Origin: Paenibacillus sp. JNUCC32
Lineage (GTDB): Bacteria > Bacillota > Bacilli > Paenibacillales > Paenibacillaceae
Reading direction: 5' to 3'
Assembly (NCBI RefSeq): GCF_014863545.1
Contig: NZ_CP062260.1
Span: 2,542,001-2,606,000, forward strand
Length of the DNA stretch: 64,000 nucleotides
The notes under the pieces were generated by a model. That model was given only the letters and a program-made list of their open reading frames with translations, searched no databases and was not told the DNA's origin. A program made the translations under genes and the position numbers. Below, in pieces: positions 34,584 through 42,844 of the stretch (position 1 is the stretch's first letter; every line of letters begins with the position of its first letter).

Positions 34584-34862
34584 TTTTCTTGTAAAAAAGG
34601 AGGATTCGACGCGGCATCGTTTGTTTTCACTTACAATGGCTGCCTGATCCTGCCTTTACCCTATCATGATATGGATATCCGCACATCTGCCGGAGGTCCG
34701 TAATATCGTATAGGTCCGCTGTTATTCGTTTATTACTTTTCAACCAGGAAGTGACCCGTTATTACAACTTTTGGACTATGAATCCAGAATATCCGATATG
34801 GCCATAACCCTACATGTAAGCTGACATTCACGGATCTATGTTAGTGGATTAATCCGTGTTCC
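34584..34862. other. Non-coding gap upstream of the P450-reductase gene
   Basis: No open frame with a ribosome site is visible on either strand. The only structure is CACGGAT (34829-34835) paired with ATCCGTG (34852-34858) just past the GNAT stop codon; with no T-run it is at best a weak terminator of that gene. The remaining sequence is AT-rich and probably holds promoter elements of the P450 gene. Confidence 0.5.
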
Positions 34863-35456
34863 TCATTTTACTTGCTTTAGAGATACGATATGATTAATGC
34901 CTATTTTTCCTGCTCTCTTTGGGGGAATCGTGGTCCGTTTGTATTCCTTAAAACCCATCTTTTCGTAGAGTCTCATCGCTGGTACATTCGTATCGGCTAC
35001 CTCTTCTATTAAAAACTCACGGTATGGAGCAGCTTCAAGAATATGGCCTATGATCAGCGAGCCTACCCCTTGTCCTCGATATTCCGCGGCCGTCCCCACA
35101 AACTCAATCGAACACTTCATCGGAGACGGATTCGCAAGTGGCGTTTCAAATTCCTTTTTCAAAAACATGTGCGCAAGGCTGCCCTTATATAATCCCAAAT
35201 GCTTCCGCAGCTCTTTTTTGTTGAGTTTCACGGATAAAGAGGTGCCGTCCGAACATGCAGCCATTCCAGCCACTTTGTCGCCGGCAACGGCAACATAAAA
35301 TTGGTCCAGGTTAAACATGTGCGCAAAGGCTCTGGCGATTTGCTCCTCATCTTTAGAGAAATACCCAAGCCATTGCGAGAACCCATCTGCAAAAATACGG
35401 GACATTTGAACTCTTGCATCCATTTCTAATTGATCGGCTTTCCTAACTGTAAACAT
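34863..35456 (-). CDS. GNAT family N-acetyltransferase
   Basis: 197-residue acetyl-CoA-dependent acyltransferase. Motif A is EYRGQGVGSLIIGHIL, which binds the acetyl-CoA pyrophosphate, followed by NVPAMRLYEKMGFKEYKR (motif B). The substrate is not recognisable. The ATG at 35456 is two bases after the TetR stop, with AGGAGG ten bases upstream; a GTG at 35462 overlapping that stop is an alternative. It is coupled to the TetR gene and so probably under its control. Confidence 0.87.
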   Translation of the reverse strand: MFTVRKADQLEMDARVQMSRIFADGFSQWLGYFSKDEEQIARAFAHMFNLDQFYVAVAGDKVAGMAACSDGTSLSVKLNKKELRKHLGLYKGSLAHMFLKKEFETPLANPSPMKCSIEFVGTAAEYRGQGVGSLIIGHILEAAPYREFLIEEVADTNVPAMRLYEKMGFKEYKRTTIPPKRAGKIGINHIVSLKQVK

Positions 35457-35458
35457 AG

Positions 35459-36076
35459 TCACTCTACCTCCTTGAACAGGAATAATGTGAGTACGCTCGG
35501 TGATGGCATTACGAAGTTGTTTTTCATTATCACTTTCATATCAGCCAGGCCCTGCAATGCCGAATAAAACAACACGGCCATTTCATGGGCATCTCCAGGA
35601 CGGAAATCGCCTGACTCCTGTCCCTTCTTAATAAGTGCGGCGGTAGAACGCAACAGCCGACCATTTACCTCTAAAACCTCAGCTTGTTTCCGATTGGCTC
35701 CATCACCGGAGAAAAACAGCTGATTCATGAGAATCAGCAAATTGGCAAGCTCTTCCCCATCCTGCATATCGTGATAAATTTCGTCAACAAACTGCGTCAT
35801 GAGTTTTTTCGGCGAATCAGCGTCTTCGAAGGTTTGGATGGTTTGGGTCAAGCCGTCAAGCGCAAATTCAACAAGTTCATTAAACAAGCTGTCTTTTGTT
35901 TTGTAATGCCGGTATAAAAGCCCGATGCTGATACCGGCTGCATCCGCTATGTCCTGCACATTCGTGGAGCCGAACCCCTTTTGAACAAAAAGCCGCATTC
36001 CGGCGGATTGTATTTTTTGTCTGGTTGCGTTACGCATTTCTTCGTATTGTTCCTTTGTACGTGGCAAGTTGCTCAT
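35459..36076 (-). CDS. TetR/AcrR family regulator
   Basis: 205 residues: the N-terminal TetR helix-turn-helix (RLFVQKGFGSTNVQDIADAA; GISIGLLYRHYKTKDSLF) and a variable helical ligand domain. First gene of a two-gene unit with the GNAT gene and divergent from the DUF2798 gene. Its promoter carries a short TGAGT inverted repeat, fitting autorepression. The ribosome site (AAAAAGG) abuts the ATG and is poor, suggesting low expression. Ligand unknown. Confidence 0.9.
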   Translation of the reverse strand: MSNLPRTKEQYEEMRNATRQKIQSAGMRLFVQKGFGSTNVQDIADAAGISIGLLYRHYKTKDSLFNELVEFALDGLTQTIQTFEDADSPKKLMTQFVDEIYHDMQDGEELANLLILMNQLFFSGDGANRKQAEVLEVNGRLLRSTAALIKKGQESGDFRPGDAHEMAVLFYSALQGLADMKVIMKNNFVMPSPSVLTLFLFKEVE

Positions 36077-36089
36077 CCTTTTTATTGAG

Positions 36090-36131
36090 TGAGTTTTTAC
36101 TCATTATAAAATGCTGATCTTGGATAATCAA
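36090..36131 (-). promoter_or_regulatory. TetR gene promoter with TGAGT inverted repeat
   Basis: Leftward: TTGATT (36131-36126), 17 bp, TATAAT (36108-36103), followed at once by TGAGT-AAAA-ACTCA (36103-36090), a perfect dyad over the start point. A further ACTCA follows. This is the layout of TetR autorepression. Confidence 0.65.
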
Positions 36132-36293
36132 GCCATAAACGATGAATTAGCAAATTGGCCCCCAAGAGCAGTAAATCAAACCGCATGATTTCAAGATGAT
36201 AATCGAAACTAGCGTTTGCAGATTCGCAATATAATTAGTCGCAGTTTTTCATCGCATTAGAAACTTTTCTGTAAATGTTCACAGAATTTTCAC

Positions 36294-36323
36294 TTACGAG
36301 GAGCTTTTCTCCATCCCTATAAT
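36294..36323 (+). promoter_or_regulatory. Promoter of the DUF2798 gene
   Basis: TTACGA (36294-36299), 18 bp, TATAAT (36318-36323), 30 bp before the start codon. Confidence 0.5.
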
Positions 36324-36352
36324 TACAAAGGTAACTAGAAAGGATGATGAAA

Positions 36353-36844
36353 GTGCCAACTACAAAGAAAGAAAATTTCTATTTCGGTATGATGATGTGT
36401 GTGGGGATGGTCATCATGATGACAACCTACAATCTGATCACGAACGGATTGATCGGAAACATATCGCTTGCAGCCGTACTCATGCAGTTTGTTCTGGGCT
36501 TTATGATTGCCTTCCTGCTGGAGCTGTTTGTTGTCGGCCCTGCAGCCAAAAAAATCGTATTTTCCATAACGCGCAACAAATCCAGCAAAATTATCATGAT
36601 CGTGGCAATGGCCTTTTTTATGGTGATTGGGATGGTGACTTTTATGTCCATGTACGGTCTGGCGTCCTCTTACTTTGCCGACGGCCTGCCTGGTGAATCG
36701 CTGCTTGAAAGCTACTTCTCCATTTTCATTAAAAATTTTGTGTTTGCGCTGCCGCTTCAACTCCTCATTGTAGGCCCGATCGTGCGGTTCCTGTTTGGCA
36801 AGCTGAAAGCCAACCGCATGAACGAATCCCTCACGACCGTCTAG
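36353..36844 (+). CDS. DUF2798 family small membrane protein
   Basis: 163 residues with four hydrophobic helices in two similar halves, each near a MMCxGMVxxMTxYN or FMVIGMVTFMSMYG motif followed by a LELFVVGPxAKK or LQLLIVGPIVR segment. This is the DUF2798 pattern, of unknown function. GTG at 36353 is chosen because AAAGG precedes it at proper distance and family members begin MPTxKKE; ATGs at 36344 and 36347 are too near the site. Followed by a bidirectional terminator. Divergent from the TetR gene, which might control it. Confidence 0.82.
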   Translation: MPTTKKENFYFGMMMCVGMVIMMTTYNLITNGLIGNISLAAVLMQFVLGFMIAFLLELFVVGPAAKKIVFSITRNKSSKIIMIVAMAFFMVIGMVTFMSMYGLASSYFADGLPGESLLESYFSIFIKNFVFALPLQLLIVGPIVRFLFGKLKANRMNESLTTV

Positions 36845-36874
36845 AATGTCGGAGTCTTCGCCATACTCATCAAT

Positions 36875-36902
36875 AAAAGCCGCGATATAATCGCGGCTTT
36901 TT
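36875..36902. terminator. Bidirectional terminator between DUF2798 and oxidase genes
   Basis: AAAAGCCGCGAT, ATA, ATCGCGGCTTTT plus T: perfect 12-bp stem flanked by A and T runs, between convergent genes. Confidence 0.9.
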
Positions 36903-36970
36903 GAAATCCAGTATTCATCTGCATGGAGGATATTTCTGCGATCCATTCCTGGCTCTGATCAGCCGAAGCT

Positions 36971-38104
36971 TCAAACTTGAGCTTCTTCCATGGCTTTACG
37001 AACATCATAATCGCGGATATCGATATCCAGCGGCATGCGGAGCGCCAGCTTTGCCAGCTGATACCCTAGAAATGGACCCATCGTTAGTCCGGACGCTCCC
37101 AGCCCGTTTGCCGTAATCAGCCCTTCCCACTCGGGTACTGGGCCGATGACGGGAAGAAAGCCGGGCGTAAACGGACGAAAACCGACTCGCACTTCCTGAA
37201 ACGTGCTGTCCGCTAAATCAGGCGCCAATGCCAATCCTTTATTCAGGATTTCCTGCATGCCGCCAGGGGTCACCCTCGTATCGTAGTCCTTGATATCATT
37301 TTCGTGAGTCGCCCCGATTACGATCCTTCGGTTATCGAAAGCGAGCAAATATTGATCCGAAGGCGGCATGATCACCGGCCAGTCTCCTGTATCTGGATGA
37401 TCGGACACCTCTACATGAATGATTTGCGCTTTCTGATAGTGAACCCCAAAATGAATGCCTAAAGGCTGCAGCAGTTGTTTTGCCCAGGCGCCGGCACAGA
37501 CGATGACTTCATCAGCCGAGTAGCGCTTGGATCCGACTTGGGCTCCAGTTACGCGGCTCGCCTGATACTGCAGCTCGGCATTCCCGTTTATTAGCTCGGC
37601 TCCGTGCCTTTGCGCTGATCGGATCAACGCATCTCGCAGCGCCCGACCATCGACACGGGCTGCACCGCTGATATGAACGGAATGATAGCCTTCCTGGAGC
37701 AAAGGAAACCGTTCACGGGTTTCTTCCTGATTCAGCCGTGTGATCTCGCCGATTTCCGGAGCATCCGCTTTTCTCGTATGCGCCCGCTCCTCCATCTTAC
37801 TGATTTTGTTCACATCTTCATGAATGCTAAGAGCGCCGACTTGAGCGTAACCCGTGTCTGTCACGCCCTCGCTGATAAGCTCGTTTATTAATTCAGGATA
37901 AAAGCGTGCGCCGGCTTTGGCCAATCGGTACCATGCCTGATTCCGCCTTTGCGACAGCCAGGGACATATAATTCCTGCCGCGGCATCGGTAGCCTGCCCT
38001 TGATCTTTACGGTCTATAACGAGGACTTCCGCTCCCATTTTGGCTAACTGATAAGCGGTCGATGCCCCCAGAATTCCAGACCCTATGACGATGACTTTCC
38101 TCAT
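36971..38104 (-). CDS. FAD-dependent amino acid oxidase (DAO/glycine oxidase family)
   Basis: 377 residues. The N-terminal Rossmann motif is VIVIGSGILGASTAYQLAKMGAEVLVIDR (residues 3-31, quoted here as GSGILGASTAYQLA), and the C-terminal FAD motif is TANGLGASGLTMGPFLGYQLA in part. RVGFRPFTPGFLPVIGPVP is the usual DAO substrate-site region. It likely deaminates or demethylates a small amine or D-amino acid, giving peroxide; the substrate is unknown. ATG at 38104 is chosen with AAGGGA nine bases upstream; the long frame further upstream is intergenic. The gene is alone on this strand with a shared terminator. Confidence 0.88.
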   Translation of the reverse strand: MRKVIVIGSGILGASTAYQLAKMGAEVLVIDRKDQGQATDAAAGIICPWLSQRRNQAWYRLAKAGARFYPELINELISEGVTDTGYAQVGALSIHEDVNKISKMEERAHTRKADAPEIGEITRLNQEETRERFPLLQEGYHSVHISGAARVDGRALRDALIRSAQRHGAELINGNAELQYQASRVTGAQVGSKRYSADEVIVCAGAWAKQLLQPLGIHFGVHYQKAQIIHVEVSDHPDTGDWPVIMPPSDQYLLAFDNRRIVIGATHENDIKDYDTRVTPGGMQEILNKGLALAPDLADSTFQEVRVGFRPFTPGFLPVIGPVPEWEGLITANGLGASGLTMGPFLGYQLAKLALRMPLDIDIRDYDVRKAMEEAQV

Positions 38105-38245
38105 GTATGACATTCCCTTCCTCAAAGCACTGTATCCATTATAGCGAATGCAGGAAAAAAGTATAATGCACATCATCTCAGCGGTTTGAATCAGGCGGCT
38201 AAAGCATGTCAGCGGGAGCATTTCTTCCCTATAAAAGAAAATACA

Positions 38246-38270
38246 AAAAAGCCGCCAAATAGGCGACTTT
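38246..38270 (-). terminator. Terminator of the VOC gene
   Basis: Leftward AAGTCGCC, five-nt loop, GGCGGCTT then TTTTG; one mismatch in the stem. Confidence 0.75.
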
Positions 38271-38312
38271 ACATCCATATGATCTATGGTTGATCTGATG
38301 GAACGGTTCATC

Positions 38313-38687
38313 TTATTTTTCCATGACAGCAAAATAGTTTTCTTCATAGTCTGCAAAGTTGAACACTCTACCGGAAGGCATATTCACCACTTCGCCGACC
38401 GTGATATTGCGGCTGGTTAGATGGCTGTGCAGCGCATCGAAATCTTCGGTGAACAACATTAAAGAAGGTGTGCCCAAATGTAATCCCGGCGACATTTTGG
38501 CTACGAGCTCCTTATCATGCAGAATGATGGTTGTTTCTGTTTCCTTCGTAGGAGCAATTTCAATCCATCTCATTTCACCGTTGTTCTCTTCAGCGATAAC
38601 TTCAAATCCTAGCATCTCAGTCCAAAACTTCACGGCTTGATCCTGATTGTATACATACACCATAATTTGACCAACTTTGCTAATCAT
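38313..38687 (-). CDS. VOC superfamily (glyoxalase-like) protein
   Basis: 124 residues forming paired beta-alpha-beta-beta-beta units: VGQIMVYVYNQDQAVKFW and TEMLGFEVIAE at the start, NFADYEENYFAV at the end with the Glu that often binds metal. The family includes glyoxalases, dioxygenases and antibiotic-binding proteins, and neither partner genes nor residues identify which. GGGAG precedes the ATG. It has its own terminator. Confidence 0.85.
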   Translation of the reverse strand: MISKVGQIMVYVYNQDQAVKFWTEMLGFEVIAEENNGEMRWIEIAPTKETETTIILHDKELVAKMSPGLHLGTPSLMLFTEDFDALHSHLTSRNITVGEVVNMPSGRVFNFADYEENYFAVMEK

Positions 38688-38851
38688 CGATTCTACACTC
38701 CCTCGTATAAGTAAATTAAATGTTAAAACCAGCTTGCTTCTATGACTTCCTTGTCTCTTCAGATCATAACATGCCAGATGTAAGTATATTTCTTATCAAT
38801 TGCGAATTCAGGTTAATTATTGGTTGAATTTCGTAATTTAGAAAATATAAA

Positions 38852-38887
38852 AAGAAGTGCCCGCAGAAGTTTTGACGGGCACTTCTT
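38852..38887 (-). terminator. Terminator of the sigma-factor operon
   Basis: Leftward AAGAAGTGCCCG, 12-nt loop, CGGGCACTTCTT then TTTATAT: a strong stem 30 bp past the last gene of the operon. Confidence 0.88.
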
Positions 38888-38917
38888 CACTTGCTCCAAA
38901 ATTGGTAATCTAGTGAA

Positions 38918-39877
38918 TTATTTAATAGGGATACTCACCTCAAGATCTTTCAAGTAATTTTTGACGATCTCTCCGTTCTTATCCAGTTTGAATTCGCCTG
39001 AAGCTGCATTGGGATCTTTGAATTCAGGTGTGAACGGCTTCATGAAAATAGATTTTGCGCTCGCATCCGGAGCCTCCAGAATGAAGTCGTAATAGAAATC
39101 ACCGTTCTTGTTGTTCTCATCGGTGCCTCTTCCCGATATTCGCTCCAGTTCATTACCTTGATCATCAAAGAAATCATACAGGATCGTTGAATCATGTCCG
39201 CCCTTCAGAACGAACTGAATTCGGGTGGAGTGAGCTGTTGAATGAACCTGCTTTAGCGTCAAGCGGAGATCATCCATTTTTTTAATTATGTTAGGCAGAA
39301 GAACAACCGGTTTGTTCACCATTTTTTGAATAGGAATCTCCAATGTGAACGGTTTTTGAACACCTTCCAGATGTATTTTAGCCGTTAACTTGAACTCGTC
39401 AGGAAAAGCTTCAAGATTACCTCCAAGCAGGGAAGCATCGCTCAGTATCATAATCGCATGATTCGCATCTGTACCCGGTGATGTGCTTACGCTTGGTCTT
39501 TTCGACAAATCCCCTCCCGCAAATTCGTGTATGGATTTACCGTCAATGAAGACGTCCATTTGGCGGATAGAACCTTTATCATGGATATATTCACCCATCT
39601 GCTCATCCCAATGGCCACCGGTTAAACTGCCGGAAAGTCCTTTACCGCTTCGCTGCAGTTCAACTTCAACATGGTTGCCGTCGTATAAAGATTTGGACAC
39701 TCCAAGGGTAATCCCTTGTTGGGTATCGCTAACTACCTTGGATTCGTCTTGGACCATGCTGGACGCTTGAGGCTTTGTTGCCGTTATACTCGCCGCTTGA
39801 GCAGTTCCCCATACTGCTCCACCCAGAATCATACCTGTCAGTGCCACGGTACTCATTACTTTAAACATTGTTTTCAT
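38918..39877 (-). CDS. Secreted paralogue of the anti-sigma ectodomain, copy 2
   Basis: 319 residues: a signal peptide (MKTMFKVMSTVALTG, cleavage near AQA-AS) and then a beta-rich domain that follows the anti-sigma ectodomain from end to end: GITLGVSKSLYDGNHVEV, SGSLTGG, IDGKSIHE, FPDEFKLTAKIHLEGV, DDQGNELERISGRGTDENNK and IVKNYLKDLEVSIP. There is no transmembrane anchor, no lipobox and no cytoplasmic part. It is 43 bp downstream of copy 1 and ends the operon. I do not know its function; competing with or helping the membrane anti-sigma factor to sense the surface is a hypothesis. Confidence 0.85.
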   Translation of the reverse strand: MKTMFKVMSTVALTGMILGGAVWGTAQAASITATKPQASSMVQDESKVVSDTQQGITLGVSKSLYDGNHVEVELQRSGKGLSGSLTGGHWDEQMGEYIHDKGSIRQMDVFIDGKSIHEFAGGDLSKRPSVSTSPGTDANHAIMILSDASLLGGNLEAFPDEFKLTAKIHLEGVQKPFTLEIPIQKMVNKPVVLLPNIIKKMDDLRLTLKQVHSTAHSTRIQFVLKGGHDSTILYDFFDDQGNELERISGRGTDENNKNGDFYYDFILEAPDASAKSIFMKPFTPEFKDPNAASGEFKLDKNGEIVKNYLKDLEVSIPIK

Positions 39878-39920
39878 GTTTTTTTCTCTCCATTCGATTT
39901 CTATTTTTTATGTTCGTTCG

Positions 39921-40868
39921 CTATTTAACCAAAAGGCGAATCTCAATATCTTTCATGTATTGTTTGATGATGTTGCCTTTGCTGTCCAACTTATATTGAC
40001 CGGAGGTGTCATCTTTCAGCTCAGGCTTAAAGGGCTTTATGGTCAATGAGTTCACATTTTTGCCCAGCCCATCAAGGAGGATATCATAATAGTAATCACC
40101 TTTTTTATTATTCTCGTCGGTCCCCCTGCCACTGATCATGTTAAGCTGTCTACCTTGATCATCCACAACATCAAAGGAAATCGAATTCTTGCCAGGACCT
40201 TTTAGGATGAGCTGTAATCTTGTCGAAGTAGTCGTAAGGGCAGCCTTGTTCAATGTCATGCTTAGACCATTCGATTTCTTGGTGACATTTGGCTTTAGAA
40301 CGATCGGCTTACTTGAACCTTTTTTTATCGGAATATCCAACTTGAAGGGTTTGCTTACACCTTCAAGGGAAATTGTGGCATTGAGCTTAAATTTATCGGG
40401 AAAAGCCTTGATGTTTCCTCCAAGCTGTGAAGCGTCCGTCAAGGTAATGATCGCTGTGTTCGGATCAGCGCCTGCTTGCCAGCTTAAACTTGGTTTTTGC
40501 GCCAGACTTCCGGTCTCATGGATTGATTTTCCTTCGATCAGGATGTTCATATTGCTGATGGAACCTTTCTCCATAATATATTCACCGGTCTTGCTATCCC
40601 GCTTCCCTTCCGTAATTCCACCAGTAAATCCTTTGCCACTCCGATTGATCGTAATGCTGACATGGTTCCCGTCGTATACTGCCTTGGTTACCCGAAGAGT
40701 GATTCCGGATTGTGTAACAGTTATGGCTGAAGCAGCAGCCATTATCTGCGCAGAATTGCCGCTGACACTAGCCTTATCGGCGGCTGCGTCAGCATGACCC
40801 AAGACTGTTCCCCCAAGAAGCATCGCAGCGAGTGCTGCCGTAGACATGACTTTACATATTTTTTTCAT
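39921..40868 (-). CDS. Secreted paralogue of the anti-sigma ectodomain, copy 1
   Basis: 315 residues with a signal peptide (MKKICKVMSTAALAAML, cleavage near ADA-AA) and the same ectodomain order: GITLRVTKAVYDGNHVSI, GFTGGITEG, IEGKSIHE, FPDKFKLNATISLEGV, DDQGRQLNMISGRGTDENNK, IIKQYMKDIEIRLLVK. It is closer to copy 2 than to the anti-sigma protein, so copies 1 and 2 probably arose by a later tandem duplication. AAGGAG precedes the ATG. It lies 30 bp after the anti-sigma stop and so in the same transcript. Confidence 0.85.
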   Translation of the reverse strand: MKKICKVMSTAALAAMLLGGTVLGHADAAADKASVSGNSAQIMAAASAITVTQSGITLRVTKAVYDGNHVSITINRSGKGFTGGITEGKRDSKTGEYIMEKGSISNMNILIEGKSIHETGSLAQKPSLSWQAGADPNTAIITLTDASQLGGNIKAFPDKFKLNATISLEGVSKPFKLDIPIKKGSSKPIVLKPNVTKKSNGLSMTLNKAALTTTSTRLQLILKGPGKNSISFDVVDDQGRQLNMISGRGTDENNKKGDYYYDILLDGLGKNVNSLTIKPFKPELKDDTSGQYKLDSKGNIIKQYMKDIEIRLLVK

Positions 40869-40898
40869 AGGATCTCCTTGATATGTCTTTTTATATTT

Positions 40899-42110
40899 TT
40901 ACCATTGAACGTCATAGAGCTTCTCCAAACCGAGATGATCCACTGGAATGGTAATCTCCAATTCCTTCAGGTACGTCTTGACTATTTCTCCGGTACTATC
41001 GACTTTGTACAAGCCGCTGTTAGCTACGGGATCTTGAAAGACGGGCAGGAATGGCTTGATCGTTATGGATTCTGGCGCATCCTCAAACCGGTCAAACATC
41101 AACTCCAGCCGCTGTTGTTGTTGTCGATCATCCCGGTAGACTCCCTTCCCGGAAATCCGGCCGAGCTCTCTCCCCCGATCATCCCAAACCTCGAACAGCA
41201 AATTATGCTCACCAAGCCCAAGCTCCCCTGACTTGTCCGTGCGTTCCAGATTCAAGATGAGATCTGTGGTGATTGGAGTGAACTTCAGCTGCTCCAGCGT
41301 AATTTGAAACCCGTTCCATTCTCTTGTTTCTCCAGACGAGACCGTAATTTGATCTGCATTTTTCCGAACAGGTACATTAAAGATATAAGGGGCATCAATT
41401 CCTTCAAGCGTAATTTTGGCCGTCAACTGGAATTGATCCGGCAAGGATTGATTATGATTTTCTGAATATGAAAAGCCTATGAGTTCGTACAGTACGACGT
41501 TGGGATCCGAAGTCGGCTTGCCAATCAAACCCGGTTTATCGCTTAGGCCGGGGTCATGGATGGAGGTGCCGTCTATGAGCATCTCCACATCGGTTATGGC
41601 TCCTCTTTGAAATCTAAGCGTTGTATCCATGTCCTCCTGGATAACTTCAACATCCGATATCCCCCCGGTAAATCCTTCACCCTCCCGCTTCACCGCCAGG
41701 GACAAACGAGTCCCGTCATATACAACCTGCGGTATTCGAAGGGTCACACCTTGGTGCGTTACGCTAGCGTTCGGTTCAGCTGCCAAACCTCGCTCCCCCG
41801 CTGTTTGAAGCCCCAAATCATCGGCTAACCTGAAAATACTGCTGATCAGCGGAATTTTTTTTAGCGATTCTGCCATTACCGGTGATACGTAAGCACTGGT
41901 TATCAACGCAATCATGGCCGCCGCGGCCGTAGTTGCTACCATTCCGCGTATCTTAGTGGAACGATGTTGCTGATTCGATCTCGTTGACATCGGAAGATCT
42001 GTCAGAGAAGCGTAAACCTCATCCTGATGGCGGCGAATCATATCCGGAACCTCGCTCCGTGGCCCCTTCCCTATCTCCCGCAGTTCTTTATCCAAGTCAA
42101 AAGGATTCAT
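40899..42110 (-). CDS. DUF4179-type membrane anti-sigma factor
   Basis: 403 residues: a short cytoplasmic N-terminus (1-54) that should bind the sigma factor, one membrane helix (about 55-77, GMVATTAAAAMIALITSAYV), and an extracytoplasmic domain of DUF4179 plus DUF5643 kind. Only the cytoplasmic part and helix are lacking in the two downstream paralogues. The start overlaps the sigma gene stop by 14 bases and GGGGGAG precedes it, so the two are co-translated in similar amounts, as anti-sigma pairs need. Its signal is unknown; regulated proteolysis or a conformational change on an envelope cue would release the sigma factor. Confidence 0.9.
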   Translation of the reverse strand: MNPFDLDKELREIGKGPRSEVPDMIRRHQDEVYASLTDLPMSTRSNQQHRSTKIRGMVATTAAAAMIALITSAYVSPVMAESLKKIPLISSIFRLADDLGLQTAGERGLAAEPNASVTHQGVTLRIPQVVYDGTRLSLAVKREGEGFTGGISDVEVIQEDMDTTLRFQRGAITDVEMLIDGTSIHDPGLSDKPGLIGKPTSDPNVVLYELIGFSYSENHNQSLPDQFQLTAKITLEGIDAPYIFNVPVRKNADQITVSSGETREWNGFQITLEQLKFTPITTDLILNLERTDKSGELGLGEHNLLFEVWDDRGRELGRISGKGVYRDDRQQQQRLELMFDRFEDAPESITIKPFLPVFQDPVANSGLYKVDSTGEIVKTYLKELEITIPVDHLGLEKLYDVQW

Positions 42111-42642
42111 AGGCCAGCTCCCCCTTCCGATTTTGTTTTACCTGGTCAAACAATATTCCCCGCGCTCTGTGAAGACGCGCCCTTACAGCACCATCCGTAA
42201 TATCAAGCACACTTGCGATTTCCTTAATGGGCAAATCCTGAAAATAGAACAAGTGTATAACGATTCGAAGCGATTCATCTAAGCGTTCTACCGCTTCACG
42301 AAGATCCAGCTTGTGGCTGTCTTCATAATAATCGGATGTTCGTATGCGCTCAGGCACTTCTGCCATGACTACGGTACGCTCTCTGCTTCGAAGCAGCTGA
42401 TTGCATTCATTGATCAGAATCCGAATCACCCAGGTTTTAAAGTACTTTGGTTTTTGTAATGTAGATAAAGATTTATATGCTTTAAGTGTTGTCTCCTGAA
42501 AAGCATCCGCACAATCTTCATCGCGTTTTAGAATGGACTTCGCCAAGCCGTACAGTTCGGGTTCCAGCCTCCGGAAGAGCCGGATAAACGCTTCACGATC
42601 TCCTCGCTGCGCTCTCTTGACTTCATGTTCCGATTCTCGCAC
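42097..42642 (-). CDS. ECF sigma factor
   Basis: 181 residues. Region 2 covers GDREAFIRLFRRLEPELYGLA to LQKPKYFKTWVIRILIN (parts quoted), and region 4 is the helix-turn-helix DLPIKEIASVLDITDGAVRAR in part. It resembles the SigV/SigW/SigM-like group paired with DUF4179 anti-sigma factors. GTG at 42642 is chosen because AAAGGAG lies nine bases before it and this gives the usual ECF length; the ATG three codons earlier touches the ribosome site. First gene of a four-gene operon and divergent from an MFS exporter. No canonical AAC-N16-CGT autoregulatory promoter is evident. Confidence 0.92.
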   Translation of the reverse strand: MRESEHEVKRAQRGDREAFIRLFRRLEPELYGLAKSILKRDEDCADAFQETTLKAYKSLSTLQKPKYFKTWVIRILINECNQLLRSRERTVVMAEVPERIRTSDYYEDSHKLDLREAVERLDESLRIVIHLFYFQDLPIKEIASVLDITDGAVRARLHRARGILFDQVKQNRKGELAYESF

Positions 42643-42737
42643 GATATTCATCTCCTTTTGAGGGCCCTCTATAAGATTAGATGGACGAGCATACCAAAAT
42701 GTTATATTTATCGATAAAAAATTTGATGGATACCCGT

Positions 42738-42799
42738 TTGACACAAATTACGTTCATCGTTACTATTATAAATGACTTTTTGGTTTTCTTAAAAACCAA
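42738..42799 (+). promoter_or_regulatory. Strong sigma-A promoter of the MFS gene with downstream operator-like dyad
   Basis: TTGACA (42738-42743), 17 bp, TACTAT (42761-42766). TTGGTTTT (42780-42787), four bases, AAAACCAA (42792-42799) lies over the start of the transcript and may be the site of a repressor such as the TetR protein coded at 45903. Confidence 0.6.
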
Positions 42800-42844
42800 T
42801 AAGTTCAAATCGTAAAATTTTTAAAAGAAAGTGGGTTCACCAAC

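Noticed and set aside
36335..36946. 203-codon frame opposite DUF2798, rich in His
   Set aside because: The His richness is the reverse reading of Met-rich membrane helices; no ribosome site.
38105..38356. N-terminal 84-residue extension of the amino acid oxidase frame
   Set aside because: It crosses the VOC terminator and gene end and lacks a ribosome site; the Rossmann motif starts right after the ATG at 38104.
42643..42737. ECF-type autoregulatory promoter before the sigma gene
   Set aside because: ATAACA followed by CGTC is present but the spacing after AAC is 13, not the usual 16-17; a weak TTGGTA-N18-TATAGA is as likely. Neither is reliable.
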